Assembly: GCA_051881075.1 (NCBI GenBank)
Contig: JBJEPE010000063.1
Coordinates: 1 to 11,498 of the forward strand
DNA from: RUG14223 sp051881075
GTDB lineage: Bacteria; Bacillota; Clostridia; Oscillospirales; Acutalibacteraceae
Reading direction: 5' to 3'
Length of the DNA stretch: 11,498 nt
The position numbers and the translations under genes were made by a program. This document shows positions 1 through 6,959 of the stretch, in pieces. Each line of letters opens with the position of its first letter. Positions within the stretch are counted from its first letter, which is position 1. The notes beneath the pieces are model-generated. The model worked only from the letters and a program-made list of their open reading frames with translations. It was not told the DNA's origin and did not search any database.

Positions 1-25
1 AAGCGGTCGTTCAGGAAAGGGTGCA

Positions 26-188
26 GGGAAAACCCAATCGAAAGGGTTGTCCCGCCGCTTCTTTGTATACTTTCTTTGCGTAAAGAAAGTATATGCCTGG
101 TGCAGGGCGGCAGGAGCGCCTGCATTGGTCTAATCGGCGCATTGCTGGCGATTAGACCTGTACTAGCGTTGCGGTCGGTTAGACCGAC
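26..188. other. Cluster of hairpin-forming intergenic inverted repeats
   Basis: No coding sequence is visible here, but four inverted repeats lie in a row. The first pairs GGGA plus AACCC (26-35) with GGGTT plus TCCC (44-53), with one mismatch. The second is a perfect 12-bp stem, 66-77 with 82-93, around a GCGT loop. The third is a perfect 10-bp stem, 127-136 with 149-158, with a 12-nt loop. The fourth is a 6-bp stem, 174-179 with 183-188. CCGCC near 52-56 and GGCGG near 106-110 could also close a larger structure around the second hairpin. Dense structure without an ORF is typical of dispersed intergenic repeat elements in Clostridia. I cannot show copies elsewhere from this window, so the family is unassigned. 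Confidence 0.5.
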
Positions 189-260
189 AGCAATGTTGCG
201 CACAAAGTGATTTAGTGAGATTAAGTACGTATCACGCATCTTAACTGCATTGAATTAATT

Positions 261-287
261 TTGACTTTGTAGTCAACTTGCTATAAT
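261..287 (+). promoter_or_regulatory. Promoter-like site with a palindrome over the -35 region
   Basis: A perfect TATAAT lies at 282-287. TTGACT at 261-266 is -35-like but only 15 bp upstream; reading TTTGAC (260-265) gives 16 bp. TTGACT is also the left arm of a perfect 6-bp inverted repeat whose right arm, AGTCAA, is at 271-276, so an operator or hairpin could overlap the promoter. No ORF follows. A transcript would run through the structured repeats to the terminator ending at 591. The short spacer and missing gene keep confidence low. Confidence 0.3.
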
Positions 288-329
288 CCAGTATCTTATT
301 ATCTTAATCTCTGCATCCCCATCCCCCGA

Positions 330-379
330 CCCCCTTCCCCAAGGAAGGGGGAGGAACTTGCAGGGGCTTCGCCCCTGCA
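330..379. repeat. Two adjacent GC-rich hairpin repeats
   Basis: The first is a 9-bp perfect stem (330-338 with 343-351) of C-tract and G-tract around a CCAA loop. The second is a 9-bp perfect stem (359-367 with 371-379) around a TTC loop. Neither is followed by a T-run, so they do not look like intrinsic terminators. They stand out from the AT-rich surroundings and resemble GC-rich palindromic repeats scattered between genes in many Clostridia. The dispersed nature is inference. Confidence 0.55.
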
Positions 380-458
380 CTCCAATGGTTTGCACATCGT
401 ACTGATTAAAAGATTAGCAAGCTTGGTGTTCTGCACTACAAAGGTCGGCACATCGTAC
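375..458 (+). repeat. Imperfect 28-bp direct repeat pair
   Basis: Positions 375-402 and 431-458 align without gaps with 24 of 28 bases identical. Both begin with CTGCACT and end with GCACATCGTAC. They are separated by a 28-bp spacer, giving a 56-bp period. A shorter related piece (TGCACTACACTCC) follows near 491-503. This looks like a small decayed tandem repeat within the intergenic repeat cluster. No spacer diversity or cas gene suggests a CRISPR. Confidence 0.55.
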
Positions 459-543
459 ACCATGACAAACCGCAAACCATTTTCAACCGCTATGCACTAC
501 ACTCCGTCACGTATTAACACATATAAAAATAGACTAAGTATAT

Positions 544-591
544 AAAAATCGGCATATACAACCTACTAAAGGCTGAATATGCCGACTTTTT
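544..591. terminator. Bidirectional intrinsic terminator
   Basis: A perfect 9-bp stem (549-557 TCGGCATAT with 577-585 ATATGCCGA) encloses a 19-nt loop. It is followed by five T on the plus strand (587-591) and preceded by five A (544-548), which give a U-tract on the minus strand. It lies about 20 nt past the stop codon of the minus-strand NTPase gene, so its main job is probably to end that transcript. It would also stop any plus-strand transcript from the repeat region. Confidence 0.75.
569..582 (+). repeat. Left copy of a 14-bp inverted repeat flanking the NTPase gene
   Basis: AAGGCTGAATATGC is found here on the plus strand and exactly at 4090-4103 on the minus strand. The two copies bracket the NTPase gene together with its promoter. 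This copy overlaps the right arm of the terminator hairpin. No target-site duplication is visible outside the copies, so a mobile origin is not established. Confidence 0.45.
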
Positions 592-605
592 ATGTGGATT
601 TTGGA

Positions 606-3600
606 TTATTGCATAGGATTATAAAATAATGACAATAACGAAAAAATAAATAATAAAAATAATAATAAAAATAATAATAATAAATGAATTAAATAATATA
701 TGGAAAAATACCGCGATAAAAAAATAATGCAATTAACGAATAAGATTGATAGAATAATATATAAAATTAATTGAATAAATACTATTTTCATTTTAATATA
801 ATATTTAATGCAATACTTAAAATAATATATAAACGCTTTTTTAAAATTTTTCTTTGTGCCCCAGCCATTTTTATAGTATACGGCAATATTATGTTTTGCT
901 TTTTCATGGCCTTGATCTGCCGCTAGCTTATAGTATTTGAAAGCTTCATTTAAATCTTTTTCTGTACCCCTACCGTTTTCATAGCATACAGCGAGATTGT
1001 TTTGTGCGTATGCCAAGCCCTGATCTGCAGCTAGTTTATAGTATTTGAAAGCTTCTCTTAGGTCTTTTTCTGTACCACGACCGTTTTCATAGCATACAGC
1101 TAGATTATACTGTGCGATTGCTAAGTCTTGATCTGCAGCTTTCTTAAAATATTTAAAAGCTTCGTTTAAATCTTTTTCTGTACCCCTACCGTTTGCATAG
1201 CATACGGCAAGGTTGTATTGTGCATATGCAAAACCTTGATCTGCAGCTAGCTTACAGTATTTAAAAGCTTTGTTTTGGTCTTTTTCTGTATGATCACCGT
1301 TTTCATAGTATACAGCAATACTATATTGTGCGATTGCCAAATCTTGTTCTGCAGCTAGCTTACCGTATTTAAAAGCTTCGTTTAAATCTTTTTCTGTGCC
1401 ACGACCGTTTTCATAGCATACAGCTAGATTGTATTGTGCTTCTGACAAACCTTGATCTGCTGCTTGCTTATAGTATTTGAAAGCTTCGCTTAAATCTTTT
1501 TCTGTACCCCAACCGTTTTCATAGCATGCAGCAAGATTGTTTTGTGCTTCTGCATCGCTTTGATCTGCGGCTTTCTTAAAGTATTTGAAAGCTTCGTTTA
1601 GGTCTTTTTTTGTACCCAAACCGTTTTCATAGCATACGGCAAGATTGTATTGTGCATATGCATCGCCTTGATCTGCCGCTAGCTTATAGTATTTGAAAGC
1701 CTCGTTTATGTCTTTCTTTGTACCATCACCGTTTTCATAGCATGTAGCAAGGTTGTATTGTGCGTCTACATCGCCTTGATCTGCCGCTAGCTTATAGTAT
1801 TTGAAAGCTTCTTTTAAATTTTTTTCTGTACCCCAACCTTTTGCATAGTATACTGCAAGATAGTATTGTGCTTTTGCATTACCTTGATCTGCGGCTAGCT
1901 TAAAATATTCAAAGGCTTTTGTTAAATCTTTTTCTATACCCCAACCTTTTGCATAGTATACTGCAAGATTGTGTTGTGCGTCTGCATCGCCTTGTTTTGC
2001 GGCTAGCTTATAGTATTTGAGAGCTTCTTTTAGGTCTTTTGCTGTACCCTCACCGTTTTCATAGCATGCGGCAAGATTGTATTGTGCGCTTGCCAAACCT
2101 TGTTCTGCCGCTTTCTTATAGTATTCAAAGGCTTTGTTCAAATCTTTTTCTGTACCCCTACCGTTTTCATAGCATACGGCAAGATTGTATTGTGCTTCTG
2201 CAACACCTTGTTCTGCGGCTTTATTATAGTATTCAAAAGCTTTGTTCAAATCTTTTTCTGTACCCCTACCGTTTTCATAGCATACGGCAAGATTGTATTG
2301 TGCATCTGCATCGCCTTGATCTGCGGCTAGCTTATAGTATTTGAAAGCTTCTTTTAGATCTTTTGCTGTACCATAACCATAACCATAATCATAACACACA
2401 CCTATAATAAACTGCACATCTGCAATAAGTTCTTTAGGCGATATGTTTTTATACTTTACATACTGCGCTATAAGAGTATAAATCATTTGGTATATTTTTT
2501 CCTTTTCAGAATTTAACGCAATACCTTTGTAGAAATCATTAATATCTATTTCTTTATCTACAAGCATCTCTGCCAACAGATACCAGTAAATATAGTTATG
2601 TATAAATTTATACTGTGGTTTATTATCTTGACTGTCAAATTCAGAATTAGGTATATATATTAGTAAGCTACGCTTAACCGAAAGCTTACTCTCGACATTC
2701 TGCTCGGAAAGTATATTATCAATTTCATCTGCCGTAACACTATTAATACTGCCACTACATATTGCTCTAGCAATCATTTTCATATGATTAAGTTTGTACT
2801 CTCTATACAGCGAACTATCATTTTTATCCACAGGATTAATATACTGTACCCCTGAATAATTGCTGAAATGTGCTTTATAATGATTAAACTCTCGTTCTAT
2901 ATATTTTTCTACAATTTTTCTCAGAATTTCGTACAAATTCCATTTTGCGATTCCCTGTATATTATCTTCGTTAATATCCTCTAATATATACGATATTTGG
3001 CTGATAATAAACGGATACAAAAACAACGAGCCGTCTTCGCTATCGCTTTCATCAATAATTTTACTTAGGTATTCTATATTTCTTTTGAGTGTATTTTTAT
3101 CTTCTTTATCATGTTTGGCTTGCTTTTTATATAGCTTTACAGCTTGGTCTTTATCAAACAGGCATAACTCATAAAACTGCGGCTGATAACCGGAGTATTC
3201 GCCTATATTCAACCTGTTAATAAAGAAATTGTTGCCGTCCTTTAGTACTTCAGGGCGCAATGACATTATGATTCTTTTGTAAGTAATATTTTTCTCTTTT
3301 TTGAAATTATAAAAATCAGTTATAACATCATCAGCATATTTTTCACCGTTTATACAGTTCAAATCGTCAATGCCATCAATCATAATCGTGAAGCTTTTGT
3401 TTGGCTTACTTTTTTTAAGCTCGATGATTTTATCTTTCAGCGTGCTTAAATCGTTCCGGTTAAAGCAACCAAAATATATTATTCCATAATCTTCTAGGGT
3501 TAATTTATCTCTATTAGCTATTTGTGCAAATAAGTTTTTGAAAAAAAGCTTATATCTAAACTTAAATGCAAGCCTTTGCATAAGCATGGTTTTGCCTACG

Positions 3601-3983
3601 CCTGCCGTAGATACCAGAAATATGTTCTTTTTATCTTTAATTCTTTTGTTAAATTCCCTATAGCTTATCTTTTCGTTTTTATCTTTATTAAAATAAAAAT
3701 TATGCTTTATATAGGATTTATAATCATATTTAACATCATCTTTGTTCTTGGTAAGTACATCTGCAAGAAGTCTTATAAACGGGCCTTTGGTAGCAGAATA
3801 TAACATAAATAATACTACACCTATTACAACCACAATAGATACAATAGATGTAATAAGCTTCCAATGCTCCGAAGCAGTACTCAATATGCTATATATTCCT
3901 CCAGCGGCACTTGTTGCCGTACTGTCTGTAGGACTGCCCTGTGCCGTAGCCAATATCAGATTGTTAAGCGGTATTAATAACAT
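606..3983 (-). CDS. Membrane-anchored NACHT/STAND-type NTPase with Sel1-like repeats
   Basis: The product is 1125 residues from the ATG at 3983. That start is preceded by AAGGGG (3994-3999) 10 nt upstream. An in-frame TTG at 4013 has no ribosome site and sits next to the likely transcription start. One membrane segment lies at about residues 43-64, followed by basic residues, which predicts a cytoplasmic NTPase. Walker A STAGVGKT is at 125-132, Walker B IMIDGIDDL at about 200-208, and a sensor-like IIMSLRPE at about 238-245. FIHNYIYWYLLAEML at about 460-474 resembles the F-x-H motif of the winged-helix part of NACHT ATPases. Fifteen 36-residue Sel1-like repeats fill 523-1064, and the last 61 residues are almost purely hydrophobic (two probable membrane segments). 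STAND proteins typically use repeats as sensors and ATP-driven oligomerisation as a switch. A defence or signalling role is inferred; no enzymatic effector domain is seen. The gene is visibly AT-richer than the neighbouring proS, which hints at transfer. Confidence 0.85.
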   Translation of the reverse strand: MLLIPLNNLILATAQGSPTDSTATSAAGGIYSILSTASEHWKLITSIVSIVVVIGVVLFMLYSATKGPFIRLLADVLTKNKDDVKYDYKSYIKHNFYFNKDKNEKISYREFNKRIKDKKNIFLVSTAGVGKTMLMQRLAFKFRYKLFFKNLFAQIANRDKLTLEDYGIIYFGCFNRNDLSTLKDKIIELKKSKPNKSFTIMIDGIDDLNCINGEKYADDVITDFYNFKKEKNITYKRIIMSLRPEVLKDGNNFFINRLNIGEYSGYQPQFYELCLFDKDQAVKLYKKQAKHDKEDKNTLKRNIEYLSKIIDESDSEDGSLFLYPFIISQISYILEDINEDNIQGIAKWNLYEILRKIVEKYIEREFNHYKAHFSNYSGVQYINPVDKNDSSLYREYKLNHMKMIARAICSGSINSVTADEIDNILSEQNVESKLSVKRSLLIYIPNSEFDSQDNKPQYKFIHNYIYWYLLAEMLVDKEIDINDFYKGIALNSEKEKIYQMIYTLIAQYVKYKNISPKELIADVQFIIGVCYDYGYGYGTAKDLKEAFKYYKLAADQGDADAQYNLAVCYENGRGTEKDLNKAFEYYNKAAEQGVAEAQYNLAVCYENGRGTEKDLNKAFEYYKKAAEQGLASAQYNLAACYENGEGTAKDLKEALKYYKLAAKQGDADAQHNLAVYYAKGWGIEKDLTKAFEYFKLAADQGNAKAQYYLAVYYAKGWGTEKNLKEAFKYYKLAADQGDVDAQYNLATCYENGDGTKKDINEAFKYYKLAADQGDAYAQYNLAVCYENGLGTKKDLNEAFKYFKKAADQSDAEAQNNLAACYENGWGTEKDLSEAFKYYKQAADQGLSEAQYNLAVCYENGRGTEKDLNEAFKYGKLAAEQDLAIAQYSIAVYYENGDHTEKDQNKAFKYCKLAADQGFAYAQYNLAVCYANGRGTEKDLNEAFKYFKKAADQDLAIAQYNLAVCYENGRGTEKDLREAFKYYKLAADQGLAYAQNNLAVCYENGRGTEKDLNEAFKYYKLAADQGHEKAKHNIAVYYKNGWGTKKNFKKAFIYYFKYCIKYYIKMKIVFIQLILYIILSILFVNCIIFLSRYFSIYYLIHLLLLFLLLFLLFIFSLLSLFYNPMQ
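792..2417 (-). repeat. 108-bp tandem repeats encoding Sel1-like repeats
   Basis: Fourteen 108-bp units (792-2303) follow a slightly longer first unit of 38 codons (2304-2417). Each encodes a 36-residue helix-turn-helix Sel1-like repeat: AQYNLAVCYENG, then GTEKDLNEAFKYY, then KLAADQG. Units 2-14 are conserved at DNA level, including the recurrent tracts complementary to TTTTCATAGCATAC. The last unit (792-899) decays in its second half into Lys, Tyr and Ile-rich sequence leading to the membrane tail. Sel1-like repeats form superhelical solenoids that bind proteins. High similarity implies expansion by recombination, so copy number may vary between strains. Confidence 0.9.
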
Positions 3984-4027
3984 TATTTGACATCCCCTTA
4001 CAAGACATGACAAAATATTACTATTAT

Positions 4028-4057
4028 AGTATATACTTAATTACAATTTGTTGTCAA
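4028..4057 (-). promoter_or_regulatory. Sigma-A-type promoter of the NTPase gene
   Basis: Read on the minus strand, TTGACA (4057-4052) is a perfect -35. TATACT (4033-4028) lies 18 bp downstream, and TATATA (4035-4030) at 16 bp is an alternative. Transcription would begin near 4021 and give a leader of roughly 38 nt before the ATG. This supports the ATG start over the upstream TTG. Confidence 0.6.
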
Positions 4058-4089
4058 GTGTGTAAATGTAGATTTAAAAATGATATTAA

Positions 4090-4103
4090 GCATATTCAGC
4101 CTT
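4090..4103 (-). repeat. Right copy of the 14-bp inverted repeat flanking the NTPase gene
   Basis: On the minus strand this reads AAGGCTGAATATGC, an exact match to 569-582. It lies between the two divergent promoters, about 32 bp upstream of the NTPase -35 and 24 bp upstream of the proS -35. It could be the edge of an inserted cassette, a protein-binding site, or chance. Confidence 0.45.
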
Positions 4104-4127
4104 CTGTCTTATATCTGTAAATTTGTA

Positions 4128-4156
4128 TTGAAAAAAGTTTAAATATGTTATATAAT
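4128..4156 (+). promoter_or_regulatory. Sigma-A-type promoter of proS-metA
   Basis: TTGAAA (4128-4133) and a perfect TATAAT (4151-4156) are separated by the optimal 17 bp. The start point would be about 4163, leaving a 5' leader of roughly 77 nt before proS. I see no T-box stem, specifier loop or terminator in that leader, so this synthetase gene does not look T-box controlled. Confidence 0.75.
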
Positions 4157-4239
4157 AGTTAAGATAGTGACCTTTAGGGCATTTATTATATATAAATTCT
4201 TATTTAATATATGTTAAATATAGAAAGGCAGAGGATAAA

Positions 4240-5679
4240 ATGGCAGAACAGAAAAAAATGGTTGAAGCAATAACCTCAATGGACGAGGACTTTGCGAAAT
4301 GGTACACGGATATAGTTAAAAAGGCAGAGCTTATGGATTATTCCAGCGTAAGAGGCTGTATGATTATAGAGCCGTACGGCTATGCTATATGGGAGAATAT
4401 CCAAAGCATACTTGATAAAAGATTTAAGGAGCTTGGCCACGAGAACGTATCTATGCCACTCTTTATACCCGAAAGCTTACTGCAAAAGGAAAAAGACCAC
4501 GTAGAGGGCTTTGCTCCTGAGGTTGCATGGGTTACACACGGCGGCACAGAGAAATTACAGGAAAGACTTTGCGTTCGTCCTACATCAGAAACCTTATTCT
4601 GCGACCACTACGCAAACGTTATACATTCCTGGAGAGATTTGCCTAAGCTGTACAATCAATGGTGCTCGGTAGTGCGTTGGGAGAAAACTACACGTCCGTT
4701 CCTGCGCAGTGTTGAATTTCATTGGCAAGAGGGTCACACAATGCACGCAACCGCTGAGGAGGCAATGGCAGAGACTGAGCAGATGCTCAAGGTTTACGCA
4801 GATTTCTGCGAAAACGACCTTGCTATACCTGTTATAAAGGGCAGAAAAACAGATAAAGAAAAGTTTGCCGGCGCAGAGGCTACATATACAATAGAAGCTC
4901 TCATGCACGACGGCAAGGCATTGCAATCCGGTACAAGCCATTACTTTGGTGACGGCTTTGCAAAGGCATTTGACGTAACATTCACAGATAAAGAGAATAA
5001 GATACGCTATCCGCATCAGACATCATGGGGTATGTCTACACGTATCATCGGCGGTATCATTATGACTCACGGCGACGATAACGGACTTGTACTTCCGCCT
5101 GCGATAGCTCCTATACAGGTTATCATAATACCTATAGCCCAGCATAAAGAGGGCGTACTCGATAAGGCCGCCGAGCTTGAGACAAGACTTAAGTCTATAT
5201 GCAGAGTTAAAACAGATACATCTGACCAAAGCCCCGGTTGGAAGTTCGCTCAATATGAGATGAAAGGCGTACCGCTCCGCTTAGAGATAGGCCCTAAGGA
5301 TATAGAGAAAAATCAATGCGTTATAGTTCGCCGTGATAACAGAGAAAAGACCTTTGTTTCACTTGATGAGCTTGAAACACGCTTACCGGAGCTTCTTAAT
5401 GCCGTTAAAGACGGTATGTATCAAAAAGCCGCAGAGCGCAGAAGCAATATGACATATGCCGCTAAGACCTTTGATGAGCTTAAGGATATAGCCGACAATA
5501 AGCCCGGACTTGTAAAGGCTATGTGGTGCGGCGACTTAGCCTGTGAAGAAAAAATAAAGGAAGATGCAGGTCTTTCATCACGCTGTATACCGTTTGAGCA
5601 AGAGAACGTCGGAGATTGCTGTGTATGCTGCGGTAAAAAGGAAAATCTGCGTATGGTATATTGGGGCAAGGCATATTGA
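4240..5679 (+). CDS. proS: Prolyl-tRNA synthetase, archaeal/eukaryote-type
   Basis: This 479-residue cytoplasmic class II synthetase joins proline to tRNA-Pro using ATP. Family sequence is clear throughout: RPTSETLF (113-120), the motif 2 region RWEKTTRPFLRSVEFHWQEG (146-165), GTSHYFGDGF (231-240), and motif 3 with HQTSWGMSTR (259-268). An anticodon-binding domain begins near 290. The C-terminal zinc-binding module has Cys430, Cys435, Cys461 and Cys464 (C-x4-C and C-x2-C), and the chain ends in Tyr479, as in the short form known from Thermus and archaea. The large editing insertion of the E. coli-type enzyme is absent, which fits the length. The ATG has AGAGG at 4230-4234 as ribosome site. 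It is followed 52 bp later by metA with no terminator between, so the two are probably co-transcribed. Confidence 0.97.
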   Translation: MAEQKKMVEAITSMDEDFAKWYTDIVKKAELMDYSSVRGCMIIEPYGYAIWENIQSILDKRFKELGHENVSMPLFIPESLLQKEKDHVEGFAPEVAWVTHGGTEKLQERLCVRPTSETLFCDHYANVIHSWRDLPKLYNQWCSVVRWEKTTRPFLRSVEFHWQEGHTMHATAEEAMAETEQMLKVYADFCENDLAIPVIKGRKTDKEKFAGAEATYTIEALMHDGKALQSGTSHYFGDGFAKAFDVTFTDKENKIRYPHQTSWGMSTRIIGGIIMTHGDDNGLVLPPAIAPIQVIIIPIAQHKEGVLDKAAELETRLKSICRVKTDTSDQSPGWKFAQYEMKGVPLRLEIGPKDIEKNQCVIVRRDNREKTFVSLDELETRLPELLNAVKDGMYQKAAERRSNMTYAAKTFDELKDIADNKPGLVKAMWCGDLACEEKIKEDAGLSSRCIPFEQENVGDCCVCCGKKENLRMVYWGKAY

Positions 5680-5731
5680 TATATTCAGCGTGCCTGCTAT
5701 CTAAAGAATAAAAAAACTAAGGAGAGATACC

Positions 5732-6667
5732 GTGCCGATAAAAATACAAAGTGATTTGCCTGCAAAGAAAATTTTGCAGGAGGAAAATATATTTGTAATG
5801 TCTAACGAGCGTGCCGTATCACAGGATATCAGACCGCTGAAAATCGTTATATTAAACTTAATGCCTACTAAGGTCGAAACCGAAACTCAGCTTTTGCGAT
5901 TGCTGGGTAACAGTCCGTTGCAGGTAGATATTGAGCTTCTGCAAATGGCTACTCATGTATCTAAGAACACATCTTCACATCATCTTACATCATTTTATAA
6001 GACATTTGATCAGATAAAGCATGATAAATTTGACGGTATGATAATCACCGGCGCACCCGTAGAGCAAATGGACTATGAACAGGTGGATTACTGGAATGAG
6101 CTGTGCCGCATTATGCGCTGGAGCCGCCGCAATGTCTGTTCTACACTCCACATATGCTGGGGCGCACAGGCCGGACTTTACTATCATTACGGAATACCGA
6201 AGCATACGCTTGACGAAAAGCTATCCGGGGTATATAAGCAAACTGTACTTGCAACATTTCATCCGCTTATGCGTGGCTTTGACGATAAATTCTTAATGCC
6301 GCACTCACGGTATACGACCATTAAAAAGGAAGATGTAGCCGAACATCCTGAGCTTCAAATTTTAGCAATAAGTAAGGCCGCCGGTCCTTCCATAATAACG
6401 GACATTGACGGTAGAAAGGTGTTTGTTTTAGGTCATGCGGAATATGACCGCAATACGCTTGCTACCGAGTATTTCAGAGATATCAACAGAGGACTTAATC
6501 CTAAGGTGCCTGTCAACTATTTCCCGGATAATAACCCTGCCGCAGTACCACCTCTTACATGGAGGGCAAGCGCAGCGTTGTTATTCTCTAACTGGCTGAA
6601 CTACTTTGTATATCAGCAAACACCTTACGACCTTGAAAAGCTGTCTATGATATCCGATATGGATTGA
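5732..6667 (+). CDS. metA: Homoserine O-acetyltransferase (MetA/HTS family)
   Basis: The 311-residue enzyme acylates the hydroxyl of L-homoserine, the entry step to methionine. It is full length and near-consensus: MPTKVETE with Lys47, catalytic Cys142 in LHICWGAQAG, His235 and Glu237 in LGHAEYD, and Arg249 in YFRD. The residue separating acyl donors in this family, position 111, is Glu here (GAPVEQMDYE). Structural work on Bacillus MetA linked Glu111 to acetyl-CoA and Gly111 to succinyl-CoA, so I predict acetyl-CoA, despite the usual succinyltransferase label. The start is GTG, supported by AAGGAG at 5719-5724 seven nt upstream. No S-box or other methionine riboswitch is seen before it. It appears to be driven from the proS promoter, and transcription ends at the hairpin at 6705-6747. 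Confidence 0.95.
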   Translation: MPIKIQSDLPAKKILQEENIFVMSNERAVSQDIRPLKIVILNLMPTKVETETQLLRLLGNSPLQVDIELLQMATHVSKNTSSHHLTSFYKTFDQIKHDKFDGMIITGAPVEQMDYEQVDYWNELCRIMRWSRRNVCSTLHICWGAQAGLYYHYGIPKHTLDEKLSGVYKQTVLATFHPLMRGFDDKFLMPHSRYTTIKKEDVAEHPELQILAISKAAGPSIITDIDGRKVFVLGHAEYDRNTLATEYFRDINRGLNPKVPVNYFPDNNPAAVPPLTWRASAALLFSNWLNYFVYQQTPYDLEKLSMISDMD

Positions 6668-6704
6668 GTTTAAGTCAATAAACAAAAATTAAATAAATCC
6701 CCAC

Positions 6705-6747
6705 AAAAGGCTGTCTTAAAGGAGCAATTCCCTAAAGACAGCCTTTT
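6705..6747 (+). terminator. Intrinsic terminator of proS-metA
   Basis: A perfect 13-bp stem (6705-6717 with 6735-6747; core AAAAGGCTGTC) encloses a 17-nt loop. The stem ends in four T, and four A form the opposite base, so it may work in both directions. It begins 37 nt after the metA stop. Confidence 0.85.
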
Positions 6748-6959
6748 AATCATCCAAACACGACATAATTATCATAAATATTGTATATTTTGCACATTGA
6801 ATTTAGTACCTATATATGGTAACATTAGTTTGTTCAAGCAAGATTTATTATAAGGCAATTCAATTTAACAACATACATTTCAATTACACTCCACATTAAT
6901 CTCACCCTTTGCCTATTATACAATTTTGTTTGATTATGTCGGAGTATGCTTTTTTGTAA

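Noticed and set aside
1..300. tRNA or other standard RNA gene in the hairpin-rich start
   Set aside because: No cloverleaf with acceptor stem, anticodon arm and T-arm consensus can be drawn; the stems are isolated hairpins.
375..458. Mini-CRISPR from the 28-bp direct repeats
   Set aside because: There are only two imperfect copies, 24 of 28 identical, with a decayed third piece and no cas genes.
2039..2344. Plus-strand repetitive ORFs opposite the NTPase gene (also 2082-2330)
   Set aside because: They are the complement of the Sel1 repeats and owe their open frame and repetition to them; there is no ribosome site or family match.
3576..3990. Plus-strand ORFs 3576-3803 and 3742-3990
   Set aside because: They overlap the P-loop and membrane-segment coding region of the NTPase gene on the other strand, which has clear motifs.
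3984..4013. TTG start at 4013 for the NTPase gene
   Set aside because: It adds ten residues but has no ribosome site, and it would start within about 10 nt of the predicted transcription start. The ATG at 3983 has AAGGGG upstream.
4163..4239. T-box leader upstream of proS
   Set aside because: The leader is only about 77 nt and shows no T-box consensus, specifier stem or terminator.
4594..5669. Minus-strand ORFs opposite proS (4594-5016, 5023-5253, 5421-5669)
   Set aside because: They lie fully within a well-supported synthetase gene and have no recognisable motifs.
5990..6296. Small ORFs inside metA on both strands (5990-6205 minus, 6075-6296 plus)
   Set aside because: The MetA frame covers this stretch with catalytic residues; the others are shadows.
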